Positions 7,945 to 16,444 of a stretch of DNA of 64,000 nt are shown here, piece by piece. Both the position numbers and the translations under genes were made by a program. Source of the DNA: Chryseobacterium tagetis. Lineage in GTDB: Bacteria; Bacteroidota; Bacteroidia; Flavobacteriales; Weeksellaceae. Location of the stretch: the NCBI RefSeq assembly GCF_016735585.2, contig NZ_JAERSE020000005.1:186001-250000 (forward strand), given 5' to 3'. The first letter of the stretch is position 1. Each line of letters opens with the position of its first letter. Under the pieces are notes generated by a model. That model had not been told where the DNA came from. It saw only the letters and a program-made list of their open reading frames with translations, and searched no databases.

Positions 7945-10329
7945 ATGAAATTGATATATAGCTTTATGCTGATCCTTTGTGGATTTGCATTGACAAACGC
8001 ACAGCAGACTTACGCAGTACAGGGGACTGTTCAGGATTTTCATGATAAAACAATGCTGGAAAATGCAGTCGTGAAAATAGGAGACTTTTCTGCAAAAACC
8101 GATAAAACCGGTAAGTTTTCATTTAATAAAATTCCTGCAGGAAAATATATACTCATTGCTAAACATCCTGATTGTAATGATTATACTGAAAATGTAGGAG
8201 TTACTCAGGATTTGCATTTAACAATTACTCTTGAACACCATATTCAGGATATTGAAACGGTGACCATTCATGGAAGCCATAAAAGTAATGGTTCTTTGGT
8301 GGTGAAGACGCTCGATAAATCTGAAATAGACAGAAATTCTACAGATAACCTGGGAAATCTGTTGACCAAAATTTCGGGAGTAAGTGCACTCAAAACAGGA
8401 AATAATATTTCAAAACCAATCATTCACGGGCTGTATGGAAGCCGTATTTCTATTCTGAACAACGGGGTAAAACTTGCAGAGCAGGAATGGGGAGTGGAGC
8501 ATGCACCGAATGTTGATATTAATAACTTTCAGCATATTGATGTTATAAAAGGTGCTTCTGCATTGAAGTACGGAAGTGATGCCATTGGTGGGGTTGTTGT
8601 ATTGGAGCCCGAAATTTTCCCTAAAAAAGATACCATTAAAGGTTCGGTAAATCTTTCAGGAATTTCCAACGGAAGAGGTCTTGGATTGGATGCAGATATT
8701 GCTAAAGTCTGGAAAAACGGATGGGCTGTGAAAACCGGAGGAAGCATCAAGAAATTAGGAGATCAGAGTGCTCCTGATTATAATCTGATGAATACGGGAA
8801 TGGATTTTTCTTCCTTCAACTTTACAGTTCAGAATAATACCTATGAAAGAGGAATTTCATTTGACTATTATTTAACCAACCAGAATATTGGAATTTACAG
8901 AGGTTCTCACGTAGGAAACAACGAAGATTTCTACAATGCAACTACATCGAAAATTCCGGTATATACAGGAAATTTCAGTTATGATATTGATAATCCTAGA
9001 CAGGTCATAGAGCATCATATTGCAAAAGTTTCCGCTTTCAAAAGATTTGAAAATTTAGGGAAAGTTTCTGCAACCTATAGCTATCAGTTCAACCACAGAC
9101 AGGAATATGACATTAGAAGAGGTGAGTTGAAAGATACCCCTTCTCTTGATCTGGAATTAATGACCCATCAGTTCAACCTTAATGATTTGCTGGAAAGAGG
9201 GAAATTCTCTCTGGAAACGGGAATTGATGCGAGCTTCCAGAATAATTATTCAGATCCTGCTACCAAAGCAAGACGTCTGATCCCGAACTATGATAAATAT
9301 GCTGCAGGATTATATTCGATTTTTAAATATAAAATCTCTCATGATTTTAATGTGGAAGTCGGGGCAAGATATGATTTTACACGATATGACGTGACGAAAT
9401 GGTATGATAAAAGCGATTGGGAAAGCCGATATGCAGATTCTTATCCTCAGTTTTATGTGAAAACAGATCAGAACAGAATCCTTACGCGCCCTCAATTGAA
9501 TTACCAGAACATTTCGTTCAATGCAGGATTGGAATATCGCCCCAATTCAAATTTTGATCTGAAATTTAACTATGCAAAAGTGGGAAGAACTCCGAATATC
9601 GCTGAATTATTTTCAGACGGGCTGCATCATTCGGCTTCTGTGATCGAAATTGGGGATATGGGATTGAAGAATGAACAGGGACATCAGTTTAACTTAACGG
9701 TTGATTCAAAATTCAATGTATTGAAAGGGTTGAATGTTTCTGTAAACCCTTACTTCTTTATCACCAAAAATTTCATCAACGAAGTTCCTACCGGAGTACA
9801 GAATACGATCAGAGGAGTATTTCCTGTGTGGTCTTATCAGCAGATCGATGCGAAAATGTATGGGATAGATCTGGATGTTAATTTTAAACTTACGGATAAT
9901 CTTACCTATGTCGGAAAAGGAAGCTACGTGCATGGGCAGGACGATACACACGGTGTTCCTTTGATCCTGATGATGCCGCCGAATTTTTCAAATGCATTAC
10001 AATTCAATAAAGAAAACTGGAATCATTTTTATTTTACCTTAGAAAACCAGACGTTTCTAAAACAAACCAGATTTCCGGTTTATAACGCAACCATTCCTAT
10101 TTATATCAATGGAGATGAAGTGCAAAAAGAAGTTGATTTGAGCACTCCGCCAAACGGCTATTCTCTTTGGAATATCCAGACGGGGATCAACATCAGCAAA
10201 AATCTTTCTGCGGGTCTTATCGTGAACAATCTTTTCAATGTTTCGTACAGAGATTATCTGAACCGTATGAGGTTCTTCGCAGATGAGGCAGGAAGAAACT
10301 TTATTTTAAACTTTAGATACAGATTCTAA
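7945..10329 (+). CDS. TonB-dependent outer-membrane receptor with carboxypeptidase-like N-terminal domain
   Basis: A 794-residue outer-membrane receptor. The frame is open from an ATG at 7906, but the ATG at 7945 gives a clean signal peptide ending LTNAQQ. Residues about 22-90 form a carboxypeptidase-regulatory-like domain (AKTDKTGKFSFNKIPAGKY), followed by the plug (ISKPIIHGLYGSRI, then AEQEWGVEHAPNVD and GSDAIGGVV) and a beta-barrel ending in an aromatic residue (RYRF). The plug resembles ZnuD-like receptors, and with the Cys/His protein upstream a metal ligand such as zinc or copper is plausible. The downstream lipoprotein starts 49 bases later, probably in the same transcript. Confidence 0.9.
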   Translation: MKLIYSFMLILCGFALTNAQQTYAVQGTVQDFHDKTMLENAVVKIGDFSAKTDKTGKFSFNKIPAGKYILIAKHPDCNDYTENVGVTQDLHLTITLEHHIQDIETVTIHGSHKSNGSLVVKTLDKSEIDRNSTDNLGNLLTKISGVSALKTGNNISKPIIHGLYGSRISILNNGVKLAEQEWGVEHAPNVDINNFQHIDVIKGASALKYGSDAIGGVVVLEPEIFPKKDTIKGSVNLSGISNGRGLGLDADIAKVWKNGWAVKTGGSIKKLGDQSAPDYNLMNTGMDFSSFNFTVQNNTYERGISFDYYLTNQNIGIYRGSHVGNNEDFYNATTSKIPVYTGNFSYDIDNPRQVIEHHIAKVSAFKRFENLGKVSATYSYQFNHRQEYDIRRGELKDTPSLDLELMTHQFNLNDLLERGKFSLETGIDASFQNNYSDPATKARRLIPNYDKYAAGLYSIFKYKISHDFNVEVGARYDFTRYDVTKWYDKSDWESRYADSYPQFYVKTDQNRILTRPQLNYQNISFNAGLEYRPNSNFDLKFNYAKVGRTPNIAELFSDGLHHSASVIEIGDMGLKNEQGHQFNLTVDSKFNVLKGLNVSVNPYFFITKNFINEVPTGVQNTIRGVFPVWSYQQIDAKMYGIDLDVNFKLTDNLTYVGKGSYVHGQDDTHGVPLILMMPPNFSNALQFNKENWNHFYFTLENQTFLKQTRFPVYNATIPIYINGDEVQKEVDLSTPPNGYSLWNIQTGINISKNLSAGLIVNNLFNVSYRDYLNRMRFFADEAGRNFILNFRYRF

Positions 10330-10378
10330 AGGACTCAAATTATTTTAAACAAAATTTACAACCTTAAAATTTTAAAAA

Positions 10379-10966
10379 ATGAAAGTATTCAATACTAAAA
10401 ATATATTCAAATTATTAGCTGTTTTATTCATCGCAGGTACAGTCGTTTCTTGTCAGAGAGACGGGTCTGCAGCTGAAGACGATCTTCCGCAGGAGGATCT
10501 TACCAATATTCTTTTATTGGTGACTGAAGATGTGCCCAATGCAGTAACTAAAACCTATAATTATAGTATGGGAGCGGGAGGAAATCCTACTATCCAGGTA
10601 CAAGACGGAAAGACTTACAATGTAGAGGTGCAATTTAAAAACGGAAATGAAGATGCTACTCAGGAAATAAAAGATGCAAAAGAAGAGCATTTCCTTGTAT
10701 ATAATTTTCCGAACTCTGATATTACATTAACCCGTACAGATGATTCTTCTTCTACATATAACGGGATACATGTAGGTTTAAAAACTAAATGGGTTGTTAA
10801 CAAAGCAATAAATAATGCTTCATCAGCCAGTCAATTAATTCTTACCCTATTCCATGAGCCTGCAAGTGTAACCGAAGCTGCTACTGTAAGCGGAAACGGA
10901 GTGACTTACGGAACTCATGTAGGAGGAGAGACAGATGCTCAGGCAAGCTATAATATTACTAATTAA
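10379..10966 (+). CDS. lipoprotein encoded with the TonB receptor
   Basis: A 195-residue lipoprotein with the lipobox TVVSC at residues 21-25 followed by an acidic stretch. The mature part is beta-rich and contains the motif KDAKEEHFLVYNF and a Thr-rich middle. Proteins of this design are often paired with TonB receptors in Bacteroidota and probably sit in the outer membrane as an accessory ligand-binding component. It follows the receptor directly and ends at a strong terminator. Its own function is unknown. Confidence 0.65.
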   Translation: MKVFNTKNIFKLLAVLFIAGTVVSCQRDGSAAEDDLPQEDLTNILLLVTEDVPNAVTKTYNYSMGAGGNPTIQVQDGKTYNVEVQFKNGNEDATQEIKDAKEEHFLVYNFPNSDITLTRTDDSSSTYNGIHVGLKTKWVVNKAINNASSASQLILTLFHEPASVTEAATVSGNGVTYGTHVGGETDAQASYNITN

Positions 10967-10986
10967 TATATCCTTTAATCTTGTTA

Positions 10987-11017
10987 ACAAAACCACCGGA
11001 AAATCCGGTGGTTTTGT
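10987..11017 (+). terminator. strong terminator of TonB receptor operon
   Basis: Perfect 14-bp stem ACAAAACCACCGGA/TCCGGTGGTTTTGT with an AAA loop. Confidence 0.9.
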
Positions 11018-11077
11018 ATTTAACACTATTTGGCTTTTTAAGTTGATTTTAAATGAGTGATTTTCATAAAATTTTCA

Positions 11078-11085
11078 TATTTTTG
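11078..11085 (+). promoter_or_regulatory. -7 element of tig
   Basis: TATTTTTG followed by CAACC, 22 bases before the tig ATG. Confidence 0.5.
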
Positions 11086-11107
11086 CAACCTAAAATTTTA
11101 ATCAATA

Positions 11108-12442
11108 ATGAAGGTTACTGCAAAAAACCATGATGATGTAAGTGCATTGCTTACAGTGACATTGGAAAAATCTGACTATAAGGAAAAAGTTGAGAAACAA
11201 TTGATTAATTATGCTAAAAATGCACAAGTTCCTGGATTCAGAAAAGGAAAAGTGCCTTTGAGTATGGTTAGAAAACAATATGAAGCAGGGATTGCTTTTG
11301 AAGAGATCAACAAGCAGGTTTCTGATGCTTTGAACGGGTACGTGAACGAAAACAAACTAAGATTAGTAGGTCAGCCTGTTCCTCAGCCAGTAAACGAATT
11401 CGATTACAATGCTGATCAGCTTGAAGTTGCTTTTGAAGTAGGGTACGAGCCTGAATTCACAATCGACTTGGCTAAATATGAAGCTCCTCACTACAAAGTA
11501 GAGGCTTCTGAAAAAGAAATCAACAAGAGTATTGAGAACATGCAGAAGCGTTTCGCTGAGCAGGCTCCTCAAGACAAAATCAATAAAGATTCTTACATCG
11601 CTTTAGAAGTTTCTCAGGTTGTTGAAGAAGATGCAGAAGGAGAGCACCACCACCATCCAAAGAACGTTACCATTACAGCTGAAAACAAAGAAGCTTTCAA
11701 ATTGGTAAAATCTTTGAAAATGGACGGATCTGTAAAAGTTTCTAAAGAAACATTGGCAGGTAGCGAAGAATTGGCTAAAGAATTAGGATTCTCTAAAGAA
11801 GAAGTTGAGCACTTGCACCACGCTGAAGTAGAAGTGAAAGTAAAAGATTTCTATGGTCTTAACTTAGCTGAGCTTAATCAGGAACTTTTCGATAAAGTAT
11901 ACGGAGAAGGAACAATCAGTTCTGAAGAAGAATTGAAAGAAAAAGTAAAATCTGAATTGGATGAGTACTTCCAGCAAAATGCTGATGTTCACTTTGTGAA
12001 TAAAGTATTGGAGCAGGTTTCTGAAAAAGAAGAAGTAACACTTCCTGAAACATTCTTGGTAAAATGGTTACAGTTCTCTAACCAAAACATTCAGTCTGAA
12101 GAGCAGGCTAAGGAAATCCTTGAAGCAGAGAAAAACCAGTTGAAATACCAGATCATCGAAGGAAAATTGATGACTGACAACGAAATCCAGTTAGACTATG
12201 CTGATGTTTTGGCACAGGCTGAGCAATTGGTAAGAAACCAATTGGCAATCTACGGAATCCACCACCTAGGTGATGAGGAGATCCAGAAATATGCTGTTGA
12301 AATGCTGAAAGATCAGGAACAAGTAAGACAAATCTCTTCTGAAGTAGCGATGGCGAAACTGAAAGATGTAATTCTTGAAAAAGCAACTAAGAAAGAAACT
12401 GCTATTTCTCACGACGAGTTCTTGGAAGAACTTAAGAAGTAA
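11108..12442 (+). CDS. tig: trigger factor, ribosome-associated chaperone
   Basis: A 444-residue cytosolic chaperone that binds nascent chains at the ribosome exit. The ribosome-binding signature GFRKGK is at residues 43-48, in the expected N-terminal domain. The middle domain is divergent and carries a His-rich loop (GEHHHHPKN, near residues 178-186), and the C-terminal helical arm is complete. The length is normal for the family. It is monocistronic, between a TAnnTTTG element and a strong terminator. Codon use is that of a well-expressed gene. Confidence 0.95.
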   Translation: MKVTAKNHDDVSALLTVTLEKSDYKEKVEKQLINYAKNAQVPGFRKGKVPLSMVRKQYEAGIAFEEINKQVSDALNGYVNENKLRLVGQPVPQPVNEFDYNADQLEVAFEVGYEPEFTIDLAKYEAPHYKVEASEKEINKSIENMQKRFAEQAPQDKINKDSYIALEVSQVVEEDAEGEHHHHPKNVTITAENKEAFKLVKSLKMDGSVKVSKETLAGSEELAKELGFSKEEVEHLHHAEVEVKVKDFYGLNLAELNQELFDKVYGEGTISSEEELKEKVKSELDEYFQQNADVHFVNKVLEQVSEKEEVTLPETFLVKWLQFSNQNIQSEEQAKEILEAEKNQLKYQIIEGKLMTDNEIQLDYADVLAQAEQLVRNQLAIYGIHHLGDEEIQKYAVEMLKDQEQVRQISSEVAMAKLKDVILEKATKKETAISHDEFLEELKK

Positions 12443-12467
12443 TTCTTTAAGTCTTAAATAATATATA

Positions 12468-12495
12468 AAAAGCCACCAATATTTTGGTGGCTTTT
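12468..12495 (+). terminator. terminator after tig
   Basis: Stem AAAAGCCACCAA/TTGGTGGCTTTT with a 4-base loop. Confidence 0.9.
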
Positions 12496-12719
12496 GTATT
12501 GATATCTGTTTTTTATAGCTAGTGAAAATTTATAAATGAGTCACCGTTATTGTTTTACTGTTTTGTAAAAAAACATTTCTAAAGGAAAAGTATTTTACGG
12601 ATAAATCATAGTTGATGTTTTCCCAATATGGTAATTTTCTTTTCCTAACCTCTTACAAAAATGCAATTTCAGAAAACAAATGCCTTAGTTATTACTGCAT
12701 ATTTTTTCTTTTTTTTAAG
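12496..12719. other. intergenic stretch, no gene seen
   Basis: AT-rich sequence between the tig terminator and the first orphan tail. I see no ORF with a recognisable product, no promoter consensus and no RNA gene. It may hold further decayed fragments of the island. Confidence 0.4.
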
Positions 12720-12845
12720 TTATAAAGGGCAGTTTTCTTTTTTCACTGTGCCGTCAGTATCTAATATTAGTTTTCCCCATGTTGTACCATCTCTACGGTA
12801 CAAGCTTTTTCCATTACCGAAGCTCTGAGCAACTTTATCTTTCAT
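12720..12845 (-). pseudogene. orphan C-terminal tail 1 of island lipoprotein
   Basis: A 41-codon open stretch with no signal or start context of its own. Its SLYRRDGTTWGKLILDTDG and final ENCPL resemble the end of the frameshifted lipoprotein (SLYRLNSDGTTAEIKLN, ending ITCP). The sequence just upstream repeats the region upstream of tail 2. I read it as the remnant of an older toxin cassette whose associated small gene is lost. A real micro-protein is possible but less likely. Confidence 0.55.
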
Positions 12846-12879
12846 CCTATATAATATTATTCCTTTTCAAATTCATTTT

Positions 12880-12968
12880 TCATATATTTTAAAATCCTTC
12901 CAAAAATTGAAAGGATTTTATTTTTATTGTTTGGTTAGGTTTATTGTTTTCTTATATGGTATTGTGGG
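12880..12968. repeat. direct repeat, copy A
   Basis: 89 bp identical to 13641-13729. It covers the terminator and the end of the small lipoprotein gene, and near-identity continues about 170 bp further into the coding region. This indicates tandem duplication of the tail-plus-lipoprotein unit. Confidence 0.9.
12889..12919 (-). terminator. terminator of small lipoprotein gene A
   Basis: Stem AAAATCCTT/AAGGATTTT with a loop of about 11 bases, directly after the stop codon on the minus strand. Duplicated at 13650-13681. Confidence 0.6.
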
Positions 12969-13511
12969 CTGAAAGTTTGACGGGCAATCTCCCTCTTCTG
13001 TAGTATCATTATCTGGAATCATAATAATACTCATTTGATTTGGTGTTGCAGGCTGTATTATTAAGTAAACATCCCCAGCTTCTGCGCATCCTATACTGTT
13101 TCCAACAAAATACATAACATAGGCTTTTAAATCAGGCTGGAAATTTTTCCCCCAGAATTTAGTTTTATCATCATCCAATTCAGTAGTACTGTCATAAAAT
13201 ATAACACCAAAAGAATTTGTAATCCTAAATCTTCCAACTATAAAGTCCCAATTGACATCATAGCCTCCCACATTTTCTTTTTTTATAAAACTAAATTCAT
13301 AAATTTTGCCATTTAGACTACCTTTCCAATTTCCGGTATATTTATTAAGAGAATTATTTATGTCCTTCACGTAAATTGTATTTAAAGGTAACATTCTCCC
13401 ATCTGGTTGTTCAGGATAAACGGCAGCTTCTTCAAGACTTATGGTGCTTTGAGCATTGCACGATATAGCTGTAAGTATAAAAATGTTCAATATTAAGAAT
13501 ATATTTTTCAT
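12924..13511 (-). CDS. small lipoprotein, putative immunity protein A (DUF6705-like)
   Basis: A 195-residue protein with a lipoprotein signal (lipobox TAISC at residues 14-18). The mature part has IYVKDINNSLNKYTGNWKG, then FGVIFYDSTTELDD and an almost invariant C-terminal third containing VGNSIGCAEAGDVYL. It is a close paralogue of the gene at 13685-14266, identical over most of the C-terminal half and divergent in the N-terminal half. It follows an orphan tail by 11 bases, the arrangement expected of immunity genes. Membrane anchoring would fit protection against a periplasmic or surface effector. The function is inferred and the DUF name is from memory. Confidence 0.6.
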   Translation of the reverse strand: MKNIFLILNIFILTAISCNAQSTISLEEAAVYPEQPDGRMLPLNTIYVKDINNSLNKYTGNWKGSLNGKIYEFSFIKKENVGGYDVNWDFIVGRFRITNSFGVIFYDSTTELDDDKTKFWGKNFQPDLKAYVMYFVGNSIGCAEAGDVYLIIQPATPNQMSIIMIPDNDTTEEGDCPSNFQPTIPYKKTINLTKQ

Positions 13512-13522
13512 ATAAGAAGTTT

Positions 13523-13633
13523 TTATTGTGGACAGTTAGTTTCGCTTGTATCTGTTTTGTCTGCATTTAATTTGATTTCTGTGACAGTGTCATCAGAATT
13601 CATTCTAAATAATGAGATCCCCTTTAAATTCAT
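13523..13633 (-). pseudogene. orphan C-terminal tail 2 of island lipoprotein
   Basis: 36 codons (start M-N-L-K-G-I-S-L-F-R, later TEIKLNADKTDT, end TNCPQ) closely matching the last 35 residues of the frameshifted lipoprotein (SLYRLNSDGTTAEIKLNADK). Similarity can be followed upstream in frame (KDFKIYDDK against LKFIDES) into the terminator of the preceding gene. This is a truncated duplicate of the toxin-like 3' end, still placed just before a small lipoprotein gene. Confidence 0.7.
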
Positions 13634-13640
13634 TTTGTCA

Positions 13641-13729
13641 TCATATATTTTAAAATCCTTCCAAAAATTGAAAGGATTTTATTTTTATTGTTTGGTTAGG
13701 TTTATTGTTTTCTTATATGGTATTGTGGG
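13641..13729. repeat. direct repeat, copy B
   Basis: 89 bp identical to 12880-12968, offset 761 bp. Confidence 0.9.
13650..13681 (-). terminator. terminator of small lipoprotein gene B
   Basis: Same hairpin as 12889-12919 (AAAATCCTT/AAGGATTTT), after the stop codon of the gene at 13685-14266. Confidence 0.6.
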
Positions 13730-14266
13730 TTGAAAATTTGACGGGCAATCTCCCTCTTCTGTAGTATCATTATCTGGAATCATAATAACACTCATTTGAT
13801 TTGGTGTTGCAGGCTGTATTATTAAGTAAACATCCCCAGCTTCTGCGCATCCTATACTGTTTCCAACAAAATACATAACATAGGCTTTTAAATCAGGCTG
13901 AAAATTATCTCCTTTAAATTTGGTTTTTAAATCATCTAATTCAGTAGTACTATCATAAAATATCACACCAAAAGAATTTGTAACTCTAAGTCTGCCTATA
14001 AGCCTATCTCGTTTTATATTTCCATCTAAACTACTATAATTAATTTGTTTTATAAAGTTGAATTCATAAAATTTATTATTATATGTTCCCTTCCAATTTC
14101 CGGTATATTTATTAAGAGAATTATTAATATCTTTTATATAGGTAGTGTTTTGTGGGATATTTCCTGTTTGTTCATAGATTACAGCTTGTTCTAAAGAAAT
14201 AATCTGAGATTTGCATGAAATACTTGAGAATAAAAATATTATAAGAATCAAAATTATATTTTTCAT
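13685..14266 (-). CDS. small lipoprotein, putative immunity protein B (DUF6705-like)
   Basis: 193 residues, lipobox SSISC at 14-18, paralogue of the 12924-13511 product. It shares TYIKDINNSLNKYTGNWKG and the VGNSIGCAEAGDVYL block; the segment between about residues 20 and 95 differs most. It starts 16 bases after the stop of the frameshifted JAB-domain lipoprotein and is probably its cognate partner. Both copies keep intact frames although the adjacent toxin-like gene is broken, which fits retention of protection. Confidence 0.6.
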   Translation of the reverse strand: MKNIILILIIFLFSSISCKSQIISLEQAVIYEQTGNIPQNTTYIKDINNSLNKYTGNWKGTYNNKFYEFNFIKQINYSSLDGNIKRDRLIGRLRVTNSFGVIFYDSTTELDDLKTKFKGDNFQPDLKAYVMYFVGNSIGCAEAGDVYLIIQPATPNQMSVIMIPDNDTTEEGDCPSNFQPTIPYKKTINLTKQ

Positions 14267-14282
14267 AAGATTTATTTATTAG

Positions 14283-15790
14283 TTATGGGCAAGTAATTTC
14301 AACTAAATCTGTTTTGTCTGCATTTAGTTTTATTTCTGCTGTAGTTCCATCAGAATTCAATCTATATAAAGAAACTCCTTTTGTATTCATTGACTCATCT
14401 ATAAATTTTAGGAATTTTAGTTCTAAGCTCATTTTTTTGTTTTTAGACATATACTTGATGAAGGTTTCTCTAAAAGTCTCTTTTTGATCGGCAGTAAAAG
14501 TTTTAATTTGATATTGATTTCCGGTAAACCTGATCTGGTAATTCTTTAATGAAGATACTAAAACTGCATATACATCTCCTAAAGGTCGTCCTGCATCCTG
14601 TGCATTTTTTATCATCGTCATAAAATAAGATATATCTGCCGGAGAAAAAATTTTAAAACCTTTCTTGGTTATCGTTATCACAGGGTTTTCAGGATCATAA
14701 TATTCATAGTCATCCACATGGGTATGAAGGTACGCAATAATATCTTGATTTGCGGGTTCTTCAGCTGTAGGCAGAGATAGTTCATTTGCCTGGTTAGTCG
14801 CAGAAGCATTGTCCTTATAAGTATATTCACCATTGGCTCGTTGAATGTACCCTGTTTCTTTTTTTAATCTGGTTTTTCCTTGCAGATCGGCTATTTTGTT
14901 TTGAAAGTTTATATCTGCTCTTTGTGCTTTTATTTTCTCACAAGGATTATTATTACCTTTACTCGGTGGCAGGTTCGGTTTTGTTGGGATCTCCGGTTCT
15001 TCATTTCCTCCACCCAGTCCTCCACCAGATCCAGGAGTTCCGCCACCACCCCCTGTTCCGTCATCTCCTAAAGCTGTCGAGGCAATAAGCTTACATCGGT
15101 GTACTACATTGATAACAAGCTGTGACTGTACATTTGCCTTACATGGGCCTCCCTGTGAGATAGAAGCTTCCCCGTTGAAGTGCTCGTTACTGCTACAGGC
15201 TGTAAAGTATGATTCTTCTACCCATTCACAGGATATTTCAGACTCAGTCATCATTCCATCGTTATTATAAGTACCCTGTTGAAGTTCGGATATATATACT
15301 TTCCCTTTGACATCTACAGTAATGCCATTTTTTAGCTTCTGCTTTTCGGCAGGGGAAAAAGATAATAAGAAACAAGAAACTCCCTGTAGGTGCCATCAGG
15401 AAGAGGGCTTAGTAGCAGATTCTCTACCGGAGCATCTTCAGAAGCGTTTTCCCTATTAATGTGGAAAGTATATGAATGAATATCCGGCCCTTTCTCAATA
15501 TAAATGACATCATCCGTATCTATAGAAACGCCGTTTCCGTAGCTTATCACTTTACCATTTATGTTGCTTATCACTTTAGCCTTGATCTTGGCCTCAGCCT
15601 TATTCAGCTCAGGAATAAGTTTTGCCTTGTGTTTAGCCTCATTCAGAGAGATCCTCCTTGAGGTAAGCTGAAATTTTGAAGCGTTGCTATAGCTTTCAGC
15701 CTGATCTTGTAAATAATCGTTCCTGCAGGAATGCAGAAAAAGAAGCATGGCTGCCAGGAGCAACAGCCCCAGTGCATAGTTTTTTTTCAT
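14283..15790 (-). pseudogene. frameshifted lipoprotein with JAB/JAMM-like C-terminal domain
   Basis: Two adjacent reading frames (15790-15332 and 15254-14283) are parts of one gene. The first encodes a lipoprotein signal (lipobox LHSC) and the constant region ISLNEAKHKAKLIPELN, then leaves frame at DGTYREFLVSYY. A one-base shift at about 15360 restores LSFSPAEKQKLKNGITVDVK, which aligns with the intact paralogue (LSIQEKQILMNGG). The second part has a Gly-rich linker, then Glu133 (KKETGY), HTH at 177-179 and SPAD at 204-207 (numbering of the 323-residue part), a JAMM-like zinc site with a longer spacer. It may be inactive, a sequencing error, or a slippage site. Confidence 0.75.
15511..15655. 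repeat. long repeat, N-terminal coding region copy 2
   Basis: About 145 bp almost identical to 18235-18378, encoding the constant region of both lipoproteins. A likely site for recombination between cassettes. Confidence 0.8.
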
Positions 15791-15837
15791 AATGTGTTTT
15801 TTTTAAGTTCGTTAAAAATATAAAATCATTTTGCAAT

Positions 15838-15849
15838 CACAATATTGTG
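15838..15849. promoter_or_regulatory. palindrome in leader of frameshifted lipoprotein gene
   Basis: Perfect 12-bp palindrome CACAATATTGTG between the putative -7 element and the ATG. It could be an operator or a chance AT-rich palindrome. Confidence 0.25.
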
Positions 15850-15861
15850 AATAACATTTTT

Positions 15862-15869
15862 CAAAAATA
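15862..15869 (-). promoter_or_regulatory. possible -7 element of frameshifted lipoprotein gene
   Basis: TATTTTTG on the minus strand, about 70 bases upstream of the ATG at 15790. Confidence 0.4.
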
Positions 15870-15938
15870 AATATTTAAAAACTTTTCATTTTAAGTTACA
15901 TTATGTGATTTAATTGCATAATGTTAGCGGAACATTTT

Positions 15939-15974
15939 AAAATTAGCCACCTCATTAATAAGGCGGCTAATTTT
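15939..15974 (-). terminator. terminator of intact lipoprotein operon
   Basis: Stem AAAATTAGCC/GGCTAATTTT, two bases after the stop codon at 15977. It closes the 18509-15977 operon. Confidence 0.65.
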
Positions 15975-15976
15975 TA

Positions 15977-16444
15977 TTATCTATAAACAATTATATCTTT
16001 TATTATTTTACTTCCATAAAAAATTCTTTCTTCATTGGTAAAATAAAAATCATTTTTCTGTTCATAATATTTTGTCTGATCCCTAGGAATTGGATCTTGC
16101 CATTCGATAAGTAAAGTAATGCTATTATGAAAGCTTAATTCCATATTACAAAACTTAAAACTTGTACCAGGAGTTATTGTTTTTTTTCTATGTGTTGTTG
16201 GCCAAGCGGTTTTAGGTTGTATCTGCGTCATATCATTTAACAATACAGACAACGGTTTATTAATATAATTCGCTTTATTGGCTTCAAATTGTTTGAGGTA
16301 TGCCAAAGTATCGAACTTTGGTTTTTTCATATGACAATTTAAAATAATATAAGTTTCACCGTTTTTACTTTTCACAACTTCCTGCGCATATGAAAAAGCA
16401 AAAGATATAATTAAAATTATTGAAAGTTGATAGCTCCTTATCAT
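15977..16444 (-). CDS. small exported protein, putative immunity paralogue 2
   Basis: 155 residues with signal peptide ending FSYAQ. From about residue 47 it is nearly identical to the preceding gene product (YLKQFEANKANYINKPLSVL, then MTQIQPKTAW and KTITPGT), including the C-terminal EERIFYGSKII. An extra N-terminal stretch (SKNGETYIILNCHMKKPKF) is unique to this copy. Its ATG overlaps the stop of the upstream gene by 4 bases (ATGA), indicating translational coupling. The role is inferred from position after a JAB-domain lipoprotein. Confidence 0.6.
   Translation of the reverse strand: MIRSYQLSIILIISFAFSYAQEVVKSKNGETYIILNCHMKKPKFDTLAYLKQFEANKANYINKPLSVLLNDMTQIQPKTAWPTTHRKKTITPGTSFKFCNMELSFHNSITLLIEWQDPIPRDQTKYYEQKNDFYFTNEERIFYGSKIIKDIIVYR

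Noticed and set aside
11640..11660. His-rich run in trigger factor as a cloning tag
   Set aside because: It is internal, surrounded by natural coding sequence and plausible as a metal-binding loop.
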